Below are positions 34,820 to 42,685 of a stretch of DNA of 42,685 nucleotides, piece by piece (positions within the stretch are counted from its first letter, which is position 1; each line of letters opens with the position of its first letter). The notes beneath the pieces were generated by a model, which was given only the letters and a program-made list of their open reading frames with translations, did no database searches and was not told the origin of the DNA. Made by a program: the position numbers and the translations under genes. Source of the DNA: Shewanella algicola (lineage in GTDB: Bacteria; Pseudomonadota; Gammaproteobacteria; Enterobacterales; Shewanellaceae); contig NZ_BMQI01000046.1 of the NCBI RefSeq assembly GCF_014648035.1, positions 1-42,685 of the forward strand. Reading direction: 5' to 3'.

Positions 34820-35269
34820 ATGACTCAAGCCTTGTTTTACCTTATGCCTGATAATCATAATCAAATGAGTGCATTAGATGCGCTTTATTTGGCGGCCTGC
34901 CGGTTGGCTGAACAACACTATCGTCAGCAAAAAAACGTCTACATTCATTGCAAAGACAAGCAACAAGCCTATGCAATTGACGAGTTACTGTGGCAATTTG
35001 AGCCCAATGCCTTTGTGCCACACAATTTAAAAGGTGAAGGCCCCGTGACAGGGGCGCCGGTTGAAATTGGTTTTGACACCTTAGGGCCAAATAAAAGTCG
35101 CCAAGTTCTGATTAATCTTGCAGACCACATGCCCACTTTTGCGGTAAACTTGCCCCATATTATCGATTTTGTCGCTAATGACGATGAGCTCAAGCGCATT
35201 GCCCGCAATCGCTACCGTCAATATCAAAGTGCAGGCATTACACCTAGCACTCAAGCATTAGCAGAATAA
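34820..35269 (+). CDS. holC: DNA polymerase III subunit chi
   Basis: Clamp-loader accessory subunit that links the replicase to SSB through the psi-chi pair. From the ATG at 34820 it is 149 residues starting MTQALFYLMPDN, which lines up with the E. coli HolC N-terminus. VYIHCKDKQQAYAIDELLWQFEPNAFVPHNLKGEGPVTGAPVEIGF is the conserved core, and VVDFV/ARNRYRQYQSAG-like elements close the protein. The frame is open 12 codons further upstream (34784), but that extension has no counterpart in the family. valS follows after 33 bases, a common gene order. Confidence 0.92.
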   Translation: MTQALFYLMPDNHNQMSALDALYLAACRLAEQHYRQQKNVYIHCKDKQQAYAIDELLWQFEPNAFVPHNLKGEGPVTGAPVEIGFDTLGPNKSRQVLINLADHMPTFAVNLPHIIDFVANDDELKRIARNRYRQYQSAGITPSTQALAE

Positions 35270-35302
35270 ACACTTAATTTAGATAGAGAACATAACGCTC
35301 CT

Positions 35303-38215
35303 ATGGAAAAAACATACAACCCAAAGTCTATCGAACAAGCCCTTTACCAAAACTGGGAAGAGCAAGGTTACTTCAAGCCACATGGCGATGAATCACAAGG
35401 CAACTATTGCATCATGATCCCGCCACCGAACGTAACCGGTAGCTTACACATGGGTCATGCATTCCAAGACACAATCATGGATACCCTCACCCGCTATGAG
35501 CGCATGAAGGGCAAAAACACCCTTTGGCAAGTGGGCACCGACCATGCCGGTATTGCTACTCAAATGTTAGTTGAGCGTAAACTTGAAGCGGAAGAAGGCA
35601 AAACACGTCATGATTTAGGCCGTGATGCGTTTATCGACAAAGTATGGGACTGGAAAGCACAGTCTGGCGGCACTATCACCAAACAGCTTCGTCGCATAGG
35701 CGCCTCTGTTGATTGGGATCGTGAACGTTTTACCATGGACGAAGGCTTATCAAAAGCTGTGCAAGAAGTGTTTGTACGCCTATATGATGATGAATTAATT
35801 TATCGCGGTAAGCGCCTGGTGAACTGGGATCCAAAGCTGCACACCGCCATTTCAGACTTGGAAGTTGAAAACAAAGAGAAGCAAGGCCACATGTGGCACT
35901 TCCGTTATCCTTTGGCGCAAGGCGCACTTACTGCTGACGGTAAAGATTATTTAGAAGTTGCAACTACCCGCCCTGAAACCATGTTAGGTGATAGTGCCGT
36001 AGCCGTGCACCCAGATGACGAACGTTATCAGTCACTCATTGGTAAGTTCATTTTATTGCCAATCGTCAATCGTTTGATCCCAATCGTTGCCGACGATTAT
36101 GTCGACATGGAATTTGGTACCGGCTGTGTAAAAATCACCCCAGCACATGACTTTAACGACTATGAAGTGGGTAAACGTCATGCATTGCCTATGTACAACA
36201 TCTTCACCCTAGATGCATCTGTACGTAGCTTTGTTGAAGTGATTAACACCGACGGCACGCCAAACAAAGACGTCGAAATGGCACTGCCGGAGCGCTATAT
36301 TGGGCTGGACCGTTTTAAAGCACGTACAGCCATTGTTAACGAGTTTGACACCTTAGGTTTACTTGAAAAAGTGGCACCACATGGCTTAAAAGTGCCTTAT
36401 GGCGATCGCTCTGGAGTGGTCATTGAACCATTACTAACAGACCAATGGTATGTTGCGGTTGAGTCTATGGCCAAAACAGCCATCGAAGCGGTTGAAACCG
36501 GTGAAATCAAATTTGTGCCACAGCAATACGAAAACATGTATTTCTCGTGGATGCGCGACATTAACGACTGGTGTATTTCACGTCAGTTATGGTGGGGACA
36601 CCGCATTCCTGCCTGGTACGACGAAAACGGTAAAGTGTATGTAGGTCGTAACGAAGCAGAAGTTCGCGCCAAACATAAGCTTGCCGATTCAGCAGTGCTG
36701 CGCCAGGACGATGACGTACTTGATACCTGGTTCAGTTCAGCATTATGGACCTTCTCAACCCTAGGTTGGCCAGACAATTTAGAAGACTTAAAAACCTTCC
36801 ACCCAACCGACGTGTTAGTGACAGGTTTTGACATTATTTTCTTCTGGGTTGCCCGCATGATCATGATGACCATGCATTTCATCAAAGATGAAAACGGCAA
36901 ACCACAGGTGCCTTTTAAAACCGTTTACGTGACCGGTCTTATCCGTGACGAAGTCGGTAATAAAATGTCAAAATCTAAAGGCAACGTGCTTGACCCATTA
37001 GACATGATTGACGGTATTGAACTAGAAGACTTAGTCGAAAAACGTACAGGCAATATGATGCAGCCACAGCTGGCCGCAAAAATTGAAAAAAGTACCCGCA
37101 AAGAATTTGCTGACGGCATTGAAGCTCACGGCACTGACGCATTGCGCTTTACTTTAGCTGCTATGGCATCAACCGGTCGTGACATTAACTGGGACATGAA
37201 ACGCCTAGACGGTTACCGCAGTTTTTGTAATAAGTTATGGAACGCATCACGCTACGTGCTAATGAACACCGAAACTCAAACCAACCCAGACAGCGACGAA
37301 GCCGGTACGCCACTTGATTGCGGCCAAATCTTAGTTGATGGCAAACCAGGTGAAATGGAACTGTCATTAGCCGACCGTTGGATTATTGGTTTATTTAATC
37401 AAACCGTTAAAACCTTCGACGACTACATGGCTACATACCGTTTTGATTTAGCGGCTAACACCTTATATGAGTTCACCTGGAACCAATTCTGTGACTGGTA
37501 TTTAGAGCTCACTAAGCCTGTAATGCAAAATGGTAGCGAAGCGCAAATGCGCGGTACTCGCCATACCTTGGTGACCGTGCTTGAAAAAATGCAGCGTTTA
37601 ATGCACCCAATCATGCCGTACATTACCGAAACCATTTGGCAACGTGTTAAACCTTTAGCTGGCGTAACAGGTGACACCTTGATGTTGGCCACTTTCCCAA
37701 CCTATCAAGCAGATCAAGTTGATGCCACCGCAATGGCTGATTTGGAATGGGTTAAACAAGTGATTGTGGCAGTGCGTAACATTCGCGCCGAGCTTAACAT
37801 TGCACCGTCTAAGCCACTAAATGCATTAGTGCGCGGTGTAAGCTACCAAGACCGTATCCGCCTTGAAGCCAACCAGGCTTTCTTTGCAAGCCTTGCTAAG
37901 CTTGAAACAATTACAGTGTTAGAAGAAGGTGAAACAGCGCCAATGTCGACCACGCAGTTAGTGGGCGATATGGAATTACTTATTCCAATGGCAGGCTTAA
38001 TCGATGTTGCTGCTGAAATGGCTCGAATCGACAAGCAGCTTGAAAAACTGGCGCAAGAAATTGCCCGAATAGAAGGCAAACTGTCTAACCAAGGTTTTGT
38101 GGCTAAAGCCCCTGCTGCAGTCATTGAAAAAGAACGTGCAAAAATGACCGGCTTAACTCGTGATATTGAAAAATTAAACGAGCAAAAAATTGAGTTGGCC
38201 AAAATAGAAGCCTAA
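35303..38215 (+). CDS. valS: ValS, valyl-tRNA synthetase
   Basis: Class I aminoacyl-tRNA synthetase charging tRNA-Val, 970 residues. The HIGH-type motif is HMGH at residues 49-52 and the KMSKS loop is at 554-558. The editing (CP1) domain with TTRPETMLGDSAVAVHP lies between them. The C-terminal coiled coil (ARIDKQLEKLAQEIARIEGKL) that contacts the tRNA is present. It follows holC, and its own terminator lies 23 bases past the stop. Confidence 0.98.
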   Translation: MEKTYNPKSIEQALYQNWEEQGYFKPHGDESQGNYCIMIPPPNVTGSLHMGHAFQDTIMDTLTRYERMKGKNTLWQVGTDHAGIATQMLVERKLEAEEGKTRHDLGRDAFIDKVWDWKAQSGGTITKQLRRIGASVDWDRERFTMDEGLSKAVQEVFVRLYDDELIYRGKRLVNWDPKLHTAISDLEVENKEKQGHMWHFRYPLAQGALTADGKDYLEVATTRPETMLGDSAVAVHPDDERYQSLIGKFILLPIVNRLIPIVADDYVDMEFGTGCVKITPAHDFNDYEVGKRHALPMYNIFTLDASVRSFVEVINTDGTPNKDVEMALPERYIGLDRFKARTAIVNEFDTLGLLEKVAPHGLKVPYGDRSGVVIEPLLTDQWYVAVESMAKTAIEAVETGEIKFVPQQYENMYFSWMRDINDWCISRQLWWGHRIPAWYDENGKVYVGRNEAEVRAKHKLADSAVLRQDDDVLDTWFSSALWTFSTLGWPDNLEDLKTFHPTDVLVTGFDIIFFWVARMIMMTMHFIKDENGKPQVPFKTVYVTGLIRDEVGNKMSKSKGNVLDPLDMIDGIELEDLVEKRTGNMMQPQLAAKIEKSTRKEFADGIEAHGTDALRFTLAAMASTGRDINWDMKRLDGYRSFCNKLWNASRYVLMNTETQTNPDSDEAGTPLDCGQILVDGKPGEMELSLADRWIIGLFNQTVKTFDDYMATYRFDLAANTLYEFTWNQFCDWYLELTKPVMQNGSEAQMRGTRHTLVTVLEKMQRLMHPIMPYITETIWQRVKPLAGVTGDTLMLATFPTYQADQVDATAMADLEWVKQVIVAVRNIRAELNIAPSKPLNALVRGVSYQDRIRLEANQAFFASLAKLETITVLEEGETAPMSTTQLVGDMELLIPMAGLIDVAAEMARIDKQLEKLAQEIARIEGKLSNQGFVAKAPAAVIEKERAKMTGLTRDIEKLNEQKIELAKIEA

Positions 38216-38237
38216 TCAACCAGTTTAATTGATACGA

Positions 38238-38268
38238 AAAACCAGTGATATATCGCTGGTTTTTTATT
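38238..38268 (+). terminator. valS terminator
   Basis: AACCAGTGATA and TATCGCTGGTT pair, with one G-T wobble, and are followed by TTTTTATTTT. Confidence 0.8.
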
Positions 38269-38359
38269 TTACACTTATATCAAACTTTAATATCTCATTT
38301 TGCGTTTTTGCTGTATAAGCTTGCGCCAATATCATCATTCTATTTAATGGGTCAAAACC

Positions 38360-38698
38360 ATGTCTGATAAATTCTTTTTTAAAGGTCGCAAAACCCCAAA
38401 GCCTGCATATGGCGAAAGCGGTTATAACACCAAACGTGCGACTAAACCTGGCACTGAACTATCACCATTACTGTTATCGGTGCAAAGCGAAGCACGTAAA
38501 GACGAAGTCGCGGCATTGGTTGCCGACAACCAGTTATTTGCCAACATTACTGTCGATGCAGAAAAAGCAGAAAACATTATTGAACTAACAGGGTTATTAA
38601 ATAAACCTAAGTCAGTGAGTTTTGAAGCCAAGCCTAATCGTAATGACGCTTGCACTTGCGGCAGTGGCAAAAAATACAAAAAGTGCTGTGGTGCTTAA
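38360..38698 (+). CDS. SEC-C metal-binding motif protein (PBPRA1643 type)
   Basis: This 112-residue protein ends with the SEC-C zinc motif RNDACTCGSGKKYKKCCGA (C-x-C-x8-CC), the same tail found on SecA. The N-terminal MSDKFFFKGRKTPKPAYGESGYNTKRATKPG matches the small family annotated as SWIM/SEC-C metal-binding protein, PBPRA1643 type. It probably binds zinc and, by analogy with SecA tails, may contact ribosomes or SecB; that role is inference. Monocistronic, flanked by two terminators. Confidence 0.82.
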   Translation: MSDKFFFKGRKTPKPAYGESGYNTKRATKPGTELSPLLLSVQSEARKDEVAALVADNQLFANITVDAEKAENIIELTGLLNKPKSVSFEAKPNRNDACTCGSGKKYKKCCGA

Positions 38699-38735
38699 AC
38701 GGCCCACGCTTGATAAAAAGCAAGATACAATAAAC

Positions 38736-38767
38736 AAAGCGGATCTCACGATCCGCTTTTTGTTTTT
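38736..38767 (+). terminator. Terminator of the SEC-C protein gene
   Basis: AAAGCGGATC and GATCCGCTTT form a 10-bp stem with a TCAC loop, followed by TTGTTTTTT. Confidence 0.85.
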
Positions 38768-38836
38768 TGGATATTTTCCCTCAACTTAGGTAGAGTGTCT
38801 TGCGTTAACTCAACACACAATAATAAAGGGTGACTT

Positions 38837-40375
38837 ATGAGCACTAATTCGCATTCAGGCAACGACCTGCGTGAAGTAAAACAACTGGGAATGTGGGCAT
38901 CAATCACCAGTCTAGGGTATATTTTTTGGCTCGTCGGCGGCATGGAGCTGGTTGAACGAATTGCTTATTACGGCGTAAAAGCGTCTGCGGGTTTATATGC
39001 AAAATCCCCCGTGTCGGAAGGTGGCTTAGGCATCGACTTACACGATTACGGCATCATCATTGCGGTGTGGGCTATGCTGCAAACCTTTATCCCGGTGTTT
39101 ACCGGCGGTATTTCTGACCGTGTCGGCTATAAAGAAACTATTTTCGTTTCGACCATCATTAAAATCATGGGTTATCTCACCATGGCGTTTTTCCCCGATT
39201 TTTGGGGATTTTTAGCCGGAGCCATGTTGCTTGCGGCAGGTACAGGGGTATTTAAACCCGGTATTCAAGGCACGCTCGTGTTGTCAACAAAACGCGAAAA
39301 CACGTCAATGGCGTGGGGTATATTTTATCAAGTCGTGAATATCGGTGGCTTCTTAGGTCCGCTAGTAGCTGTGCATATGCGTCAGTTATCGTGGGACAAT
39401 GTGTTTTATGCTTGCGCGGCAATCATCTCATTTAACTTCTTATTTTTATTGGCCTATAAAGAACCAGGTAAAGACGAGCGTTTAGCCAGAGCGGCTAAAG
39501 TAAAGTCAGGTGAAATCCAACAAGAAGCGTTATGGAAAGATGCACTGCATGAGCTTAAAAAACCTATCGTGCTTTACTACATGTTAGTGTTTGCTGGCTT
39601 TTGGTTTTTGTATAACTCGCTATTTGACGTCCTGCCTATTCATATAGCCGAATGGGTCGACACCAGCATCATCGTTACCTCATTATTTGGCCCAGAAGGC
39701 ACCAGCAACGGCATATTACAGTTCTGGCTAGGTCTTAGTAATGACGGTACTAAGGTCATGCCTGAGGGTATGTTAAACCTCAATGCGGGTATGATCATGA
39801 CTACCTGTTTTTTAGTGGCCGCGTTTACCGCTAAATACCGTATTACCACCGCTATGTTAGTGGGTTGTATTTTAAGTATTACCGCCATTATGTTGGTCGG
39901 CGTCTTTAATGCTGCATGGATGATTGTATTGGCCATTGTGATGTTTTCTTTAGGTGAAATGATGATTAGCCCGAAGAAAAACGAGTTTATGGGTAACATC
40001 GCCCCTGAAGGTAAAAAAGCCATGTACCTAGGTTTTGTCATGTTACCGCAAGGGATTGGTTGGACATTAGAAGGCTACTTTGCTCCTAAGCTATACCAAA
40101 TTTATGCCTCTAAAGAGATTATCTCACGGAATGAATTGGTCAGCCGCGGCATGAGCCAAACCGACGTTGATGCGATTCCACAAGGTGAAGCCTTTATGCG
40201 TTTAGTCGACTTTACCGGCATGGAAGCACAACCGTTAACGCATATGCTGTATGAAGCCAATAACATCGGTATGGCATGGTATATCATTGCTGCTATCGGG
40301 ATTATTTCAGCTGTGGGTATCTTTATTTACGGTAAATGGTTATTGACCATGCAGCGCCAACAAGCGGCAGCGTAA
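38837..40375 (+). CDS. POT/PTR-type peptide:H+ symporter (MFS)
   Basis: This 512-residue transporter has about 12-14 membrane helices. The N-terminal helix carries GGMELVERIAYYGVKA, the E-R-x-x-Y-Y-G motif of proton-coupled oligopeptide transporters. GGISDRVGYKETIF is the MFS loop, and GVFKPGIQGTLVLSTKRENTSMAWGIFYQVVNIGGFLGP is the PTR2 signature region. Compared with E. coli DtpA, the central loop with GPEGTSNGILQFWLG and a long stretch before the last helix are distinctive. A di- or tripeptide substrate is likely. AAAGGG precedes the ATG. A terminator follows at 40417. Confidence 0.87.
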   Translation: MSTNSHSGNDLREVKQLGMWASITSLGYIFWLVGGMELVERIAYYGVKASAGLYAKSPVSEGGLGIDLHDYGIIIAVWAMLQTFIPVFTGGISDRVGYKETIFVSTIIKIMGYLTMAFFPDFWGFLAGAMLLAAGTGVFKPGIQGTLVLSTKRENTSMAWGIFYQVVNIGGFLGPLVAVHMRQLSWDNVFYACAAIISFNFLFLLAYKEPGKDERLARAAKVKSGEIQQEALWKDALHELKKPIVLYYMLVFAGFWFLYNSLFDVLPIHIAEWVDTSIIVTSLFGPEGTSNGILQFWLGLSNDGTKVMPEGMLNLNAGMIMTTCFLVAAFTAKYRITTAMLVGCILSITAIMLVGVFNAAWMIVLAIVMFSLGEMMISPKKNEFMGNIAPEGKKAMYLGFVMLPQGIGWTLEGYFAPKLYQIYASKEIISRNELVSRGMSQTDVDAIPQGEAFMRLVDFTGMEAQPLTHMLYEANNIGMAWYIIAAIGIISAVGIFIYGKWLLTMQRQQAAA

Positions 40376-40416
40376 TCGCCTGTAGTACCAGATAATTCTT
40401 TATCATCAATACCAAC

Positions 40417-40442
40417 AAGGGAGGCAGCAATGCCTCCCTTTT
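40417..40442 (+). terminator. Terminator of the peptide transporter gene
   Basis: AAGGGAGGCA (40417-40426) and TGCCTCCCTT (40431-40440) pair around GCAA and are followed by TT. Its 20-base core is the exact reverse complement of the terminator at 40786-40813. Confidence 0.8.
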
Positions 40443-40487
40443 GCTATCTACGATAAAATGACAGGCTTTATTCCTTGAACCTCGAAT

Positions 40488-40758
40488 CTAGAGCACTACG
40501 CTGCTAGGACGCTGCGCGGCTAGAATCTATAAAATCTTAACAGTGAGTCCAACCATTATTGTTAGCAAGCCCAAATAACGTTGTCATCTCATAGCAAGAG
40601 CCTAGATCGCTTCGCTGCTAGGACGCTACACGGCTAGAATCTATAAAATCTTAACAGCGAAATCGTCCCTCCCCCTGAACGCAACATTGGCTTAGATTGT
40701 TTTCTAGCAGGACGAAGTCCGTCCTAGCAGCATAGCGAACCTAGCAGCGAAGCGGCCT
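40488..40758. repeat. Interspersed repeat block in the spacer before the cytochrome gene
   Basis: Two direct copies of a 59-base unit lie at 40488-40546 and 40602-40660, 114 bases apart, matching at 53 positions. Their last 27 bases before the end (CGGCTAGAATCTATAAAATC... through AACAG) are identical. A third, divergent element (about 40704-40758) contains CCTAGCAGCGAAGCG (40740-40754), the exact reverse complement of 40608-40622 in copy two, so the region can fold on itself. No reading frame was seen. This resembles the dispersed palindromic intergenic repeats of Shewanella chromosomes. Confidence 0.7.
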
Positions 40759-40785
40759 TAGCTACACTGAAAATCAAACAAAAAA

Positions 40786-40813
40786 AAGAGGGAGGCATTG
40801 CTGCCTCCCTCTT
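40786..40813 (-). terminator. Terminator of the decaheme cytochrome gene
   Basis: AAGAGGGAGGCA (40786-40797) and TGCCTCCCTCTT (40802-40813) form a 12-bp stem. On the minus strand it is followed by a run of T. It lies 60 bases after the cytochrome stop. Confidence 0.85.
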
Positions 40814-40872
40814 AGTTATTTTCTTAAGTGATGATTAAGAAATTATTTTTTATTTACTTAGTGTACTGAACT

Positions 40873-42685
40873 TTAGTGTGCTGAACTTCCATGAACAACA
40901 TCAACACCGTAAGTTTTACCATTGGCATGACATGTTGCACATGATTCAACTGGTACATCGGCAGCATTTGCAATGCCGTCACCGAATACTGTTGCACCAT
41001 TACTCTTGAAGTGAGCTAACGCTGCTTCACCAGAGTGAGCGTGACAACTACGACAGGCTTCAGTAACTGGAGAAATAAACTCACCAGGAACACCATCAAA
41101 TTGATTATCATCTACTTCAATAGCAGTTCTACCTGAAGTCAACTTACCAGTACCATCAAAGAAAGCCATAGCATTGCCATCTGAATTGGCATCTTTATGA
41201 CACGCTTGGCAATTGGTTTTAGTTGCTGGGTAGTTAACTAATTCCCCATCTGTATCTAAGTAGATGCCTGCACCAGTATCACCAGCAAAGACACCACTAT
41301 GGAAACGGTGAGCAACAGTAGCTAAATCACGGTTGTAATATTCTAGGCCTTCAACAACTGCAAACGTAGGCTCGCCGTCATCATCTACACCAGACTGTTT
41401 ATACACATCTGCATGATAAGAACCAGGGTAGTTGTTGTTATGACAATCAGCACATTGGGTAAAGTTAGTCACACCATGGTTAGGTGATTTAACATGCGAT
41501 AAGTTTTCATGACAAGCATTACATTTCGCTTCATCTGCAGTTGTACGGTCATTACCCACCTGTGTAGGCGCGGTATAAGCAGTCAGAGCAGGGCTAACAA
41601 AACGTAAGTTGGTAGTAGTTTCAGCACCAACAGCGGCTACAGCGTCGAACTTAAAGAACTTAGTGACGATATTAGCAGGAACGGCAACATCACAAGCACC
41701 AGTATCGGTACCTGCACCATCAGCTAACATAGTGTTCTCAACAATCATGTCAGTTGTGCTGTTACCACACATGTTCAATTCAGAAGATACTGAAATTGTT
41801 TTACCATCAAGTTGATTCGCAGCAAGAGACTTGGTTAAGGTTAACTGGCCACCGGCAACAACAAACATTTCTGGATTAGATGCAGTGTTAACACTTAATC
41901 CACGAATATAATCGCCATTGCTATCAAGTGTACCGATTAAGATATCGTCACCAGACGCTTTCTTGTTCAAGTACTCTGTTAAATCTGTACCATCTGCTGC
42001 AACGGCACCATTTAAGGTAACCCCCATAACAACAGTTAATACATCAGAAGCTACGTCAGCAGAAACGACGTCTAACACTAAACCATCTTCAAAAGCAGCA
42101 CGACGATTAACACTGTGAGCTTCAACTGGGCTTAAGCTACCAGCACCGTGACAACCAGAACAAACAGCGTCACTTGATGGTACAATACCGTTATGGTTTT
42201 CACCCGTTGCTAAATCAACATCAACGTGACAAGACACACACGCTTCTTCGTAGACGTTGTCGTTCCACTGAGTGCCATTATCATGACATGCCGTACACTC
42301 ATTTAGCTCAGATGGGAAACCAATTTCACCAAACATTTCTGCAGCTTCACCTGTTAGCGAATCTGCAATATGGTGTCCAGCATGGATAGTGTGGATCATG
42401 GCATTGAAGTTAGCATTATAACCTTTATCAGGATCATCTTGTCCGCCAGCATAAGCTGGGTTATGACAAGCTACACAGTTTTCAACTTTTTGATAGTTAT
42501 GGTGAGCACCAATGTTAGCGATACGCATATCTGTATCAGCATAACCGTCTAATGAACTATGACACTTAATACATGCCGCATTAGACACAGAATCTTTTTC
42601 AGAAACAGCTAACTCGCCTGTCGCTGGAATAAAATCTAGCGGTGTTGATAAAATTTTATCACTGATACCATTACCATCAGCATCA
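40873..42685 (-). CDS. OmcA/MtrC-family outer-membrane decaheme c-type cytochrome, N-terminus outside window
   Basis: The visible 604 codons hold ten heme-binding C-x2-C-H motifs in two groups of five. CIKCH, CVACH, CTACH, CVSCH and CSGCH come before the central domain; CNACH, CADCH, CQACH, CRSCH and CATCH come after it. Between them lies a beta-rich domain with a CGNSTT...GAC cysteine pair, corresponding to the split-barrel with a redox-active disulfide in MtrC/OmcA structures. The protein ends KTYGVDVVHGSSAH. These lipoproteins sit on the cell surface and pass electrons to Fe(III)/Mn(IV) minerals and flavins. A GTG at 42588 gives a shorter apparent start, but the frame stays open to the edge, with the first barrel domain and lipoprotein signal expected beyond. 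Which paralogue it is cannot be decided here. Confidence 0.93.
   Translation of the reverse strand, partial: DADGNGISDKILSTPLDFIPATGELAVSEKDSVSNAACIKCHSSLDGYADTDMRIANIGAHHNYQKVENCVACHNPAYAGGQDDPDKGYNANFNAMIHTIHAGHHIADSLTGEAAEMFGEIGFPSELNECTACHDNGTQWNDNVYEEACVSCHVDVDLATGENHNGIVPSSDAVCSGCHGAGSLSPVEAHSVNRRAAFEDGLVLDVVSADVASDVLTVVMGVTLNGAVAADGTDLTEYLNKKASGDDILIGTLDSNGDYIRGLSVNTASNPEMFVVAGGQLTLTKSLAANQLDGKTISVSSELNMCGNSTTDMIVENTMLADGAGTDTGACDVAVPANIVTKFFKFDAVAAVGAETTTNLRFVSPALTAYTAPTQVGNDRTTADEAKCNACHENLSHVKSPNHGVTNFTQCADCHNNNYPGSYHADVYKQSGVDDDGEPTFAVVEGLEYYNRDLATVAHRFHSGVFAGDTGAGIYLDTDGELVNYPATKTNCQACHKDANSDGNAMAFFDGTGKLTSGRTAIEVDDNQFDGVPGEFISPVTEACRSCHAHSGEAALAHFKSNGATVFGDGIANAADVPVESCATCHANGKTYGVDVVHGSSAH

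Noticed and set aside
40488..40660. Repeated 59-base units as a CRISPR array
   Set aside because: Only two diverged copies with a 55-base gap and no cas genes.

Overview
The window looks like chromosomal DNA of a Shewanella-type marine gammaproteobacterium. It carries an OmcA/MtrC-family outer-membrane decaheme cytochrome, a complete Na+-translocating NADH:quinone reductase operon followed by a two-gene bacterioferritin operon, luxS, and several small families typical of Shewanella/Vibrio (DUF2913, DUF2960, a SEC-C protein of the PBPRA1643 type). This assignment comes from reading the proteins; no database search was possible. No rRNA, tRNA, CRISPR array or intact transposase gene was seen.

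Layout. 1-204: tail of a plus-strand gene and its terminator. 269-8755 (minus strand): nqrA-B-C-D-E-F, apbE and nqrM form one tight operon with a terminator near 1434-1460. A bacterioferritin pair follows, with its own Fur-like box, a perfect FNR-type site and a terminator. 9093-17402 (minus strand): TonB-dependent receptor, luxS, orphan TRAP substrate-binding lipoprotein, bolA, DASH-type cryptochrome/photolyase, alkB-like dioxygenase, a CorA-type metal transporter gene broken by two frameshifts, and a small helix-turn-helix protein. 17597-19937 (plus): overlapping pair of membrane PH-domain proteins. 20079-27808: universal stress protein, coniferyl-type aldehyde dehydrogenase with a TetR regulator, DUF1289, DUF4136 lipoprotein, DUF2913, a periplasmic substrate-binding protein, DsrE-like protein, GNAT acetyltransferase, DUF2960 and RDD membrane protein. 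27922-31871: lptF-lptG (LPS export permeases) divergent from pepA. 32335-34734: second periplasmic substrate-binding protein, a DUF5412-like membrane protein and a small gene interrupted by a 193-bp inverted-repeat element. 34820-40375 (plus): holC-valS, SEC-C protein and a POT-family peptide transporter. 40417-40813: repeat-rich spacer bounded by two inverted copies of the same terminator hairpin. 40873 to the right edge (minus): decaheme cytochrome, N-terminus outside the window.

How the genes fit together. The Nqr complex oxidises NADH and pumps Na+. ApbE attaches FMN to NqrB and NqrC, and NqrM is needed for maturation, so this operon makes the enzyme and its assembly factors. The bacterioferritins store iron, as heteromers by analogy with other paired Bfr systems. 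The cytochrome belongs to extracellular metal reduction. LptF/LptG, ValS/HolC, PepA and LuxS are housekeeping genes.

The most unusual signal is at 34163-34734. Removing the 193-bp element and one copy of a 7-bp direct repeat restores a continuous 123-codon reading frame with a C-terminal membrane segment. This is a clear footprint of a non-autonomous MITE-like insertion that disrupted a small gene. No complete novel multi-gene system was recognised.
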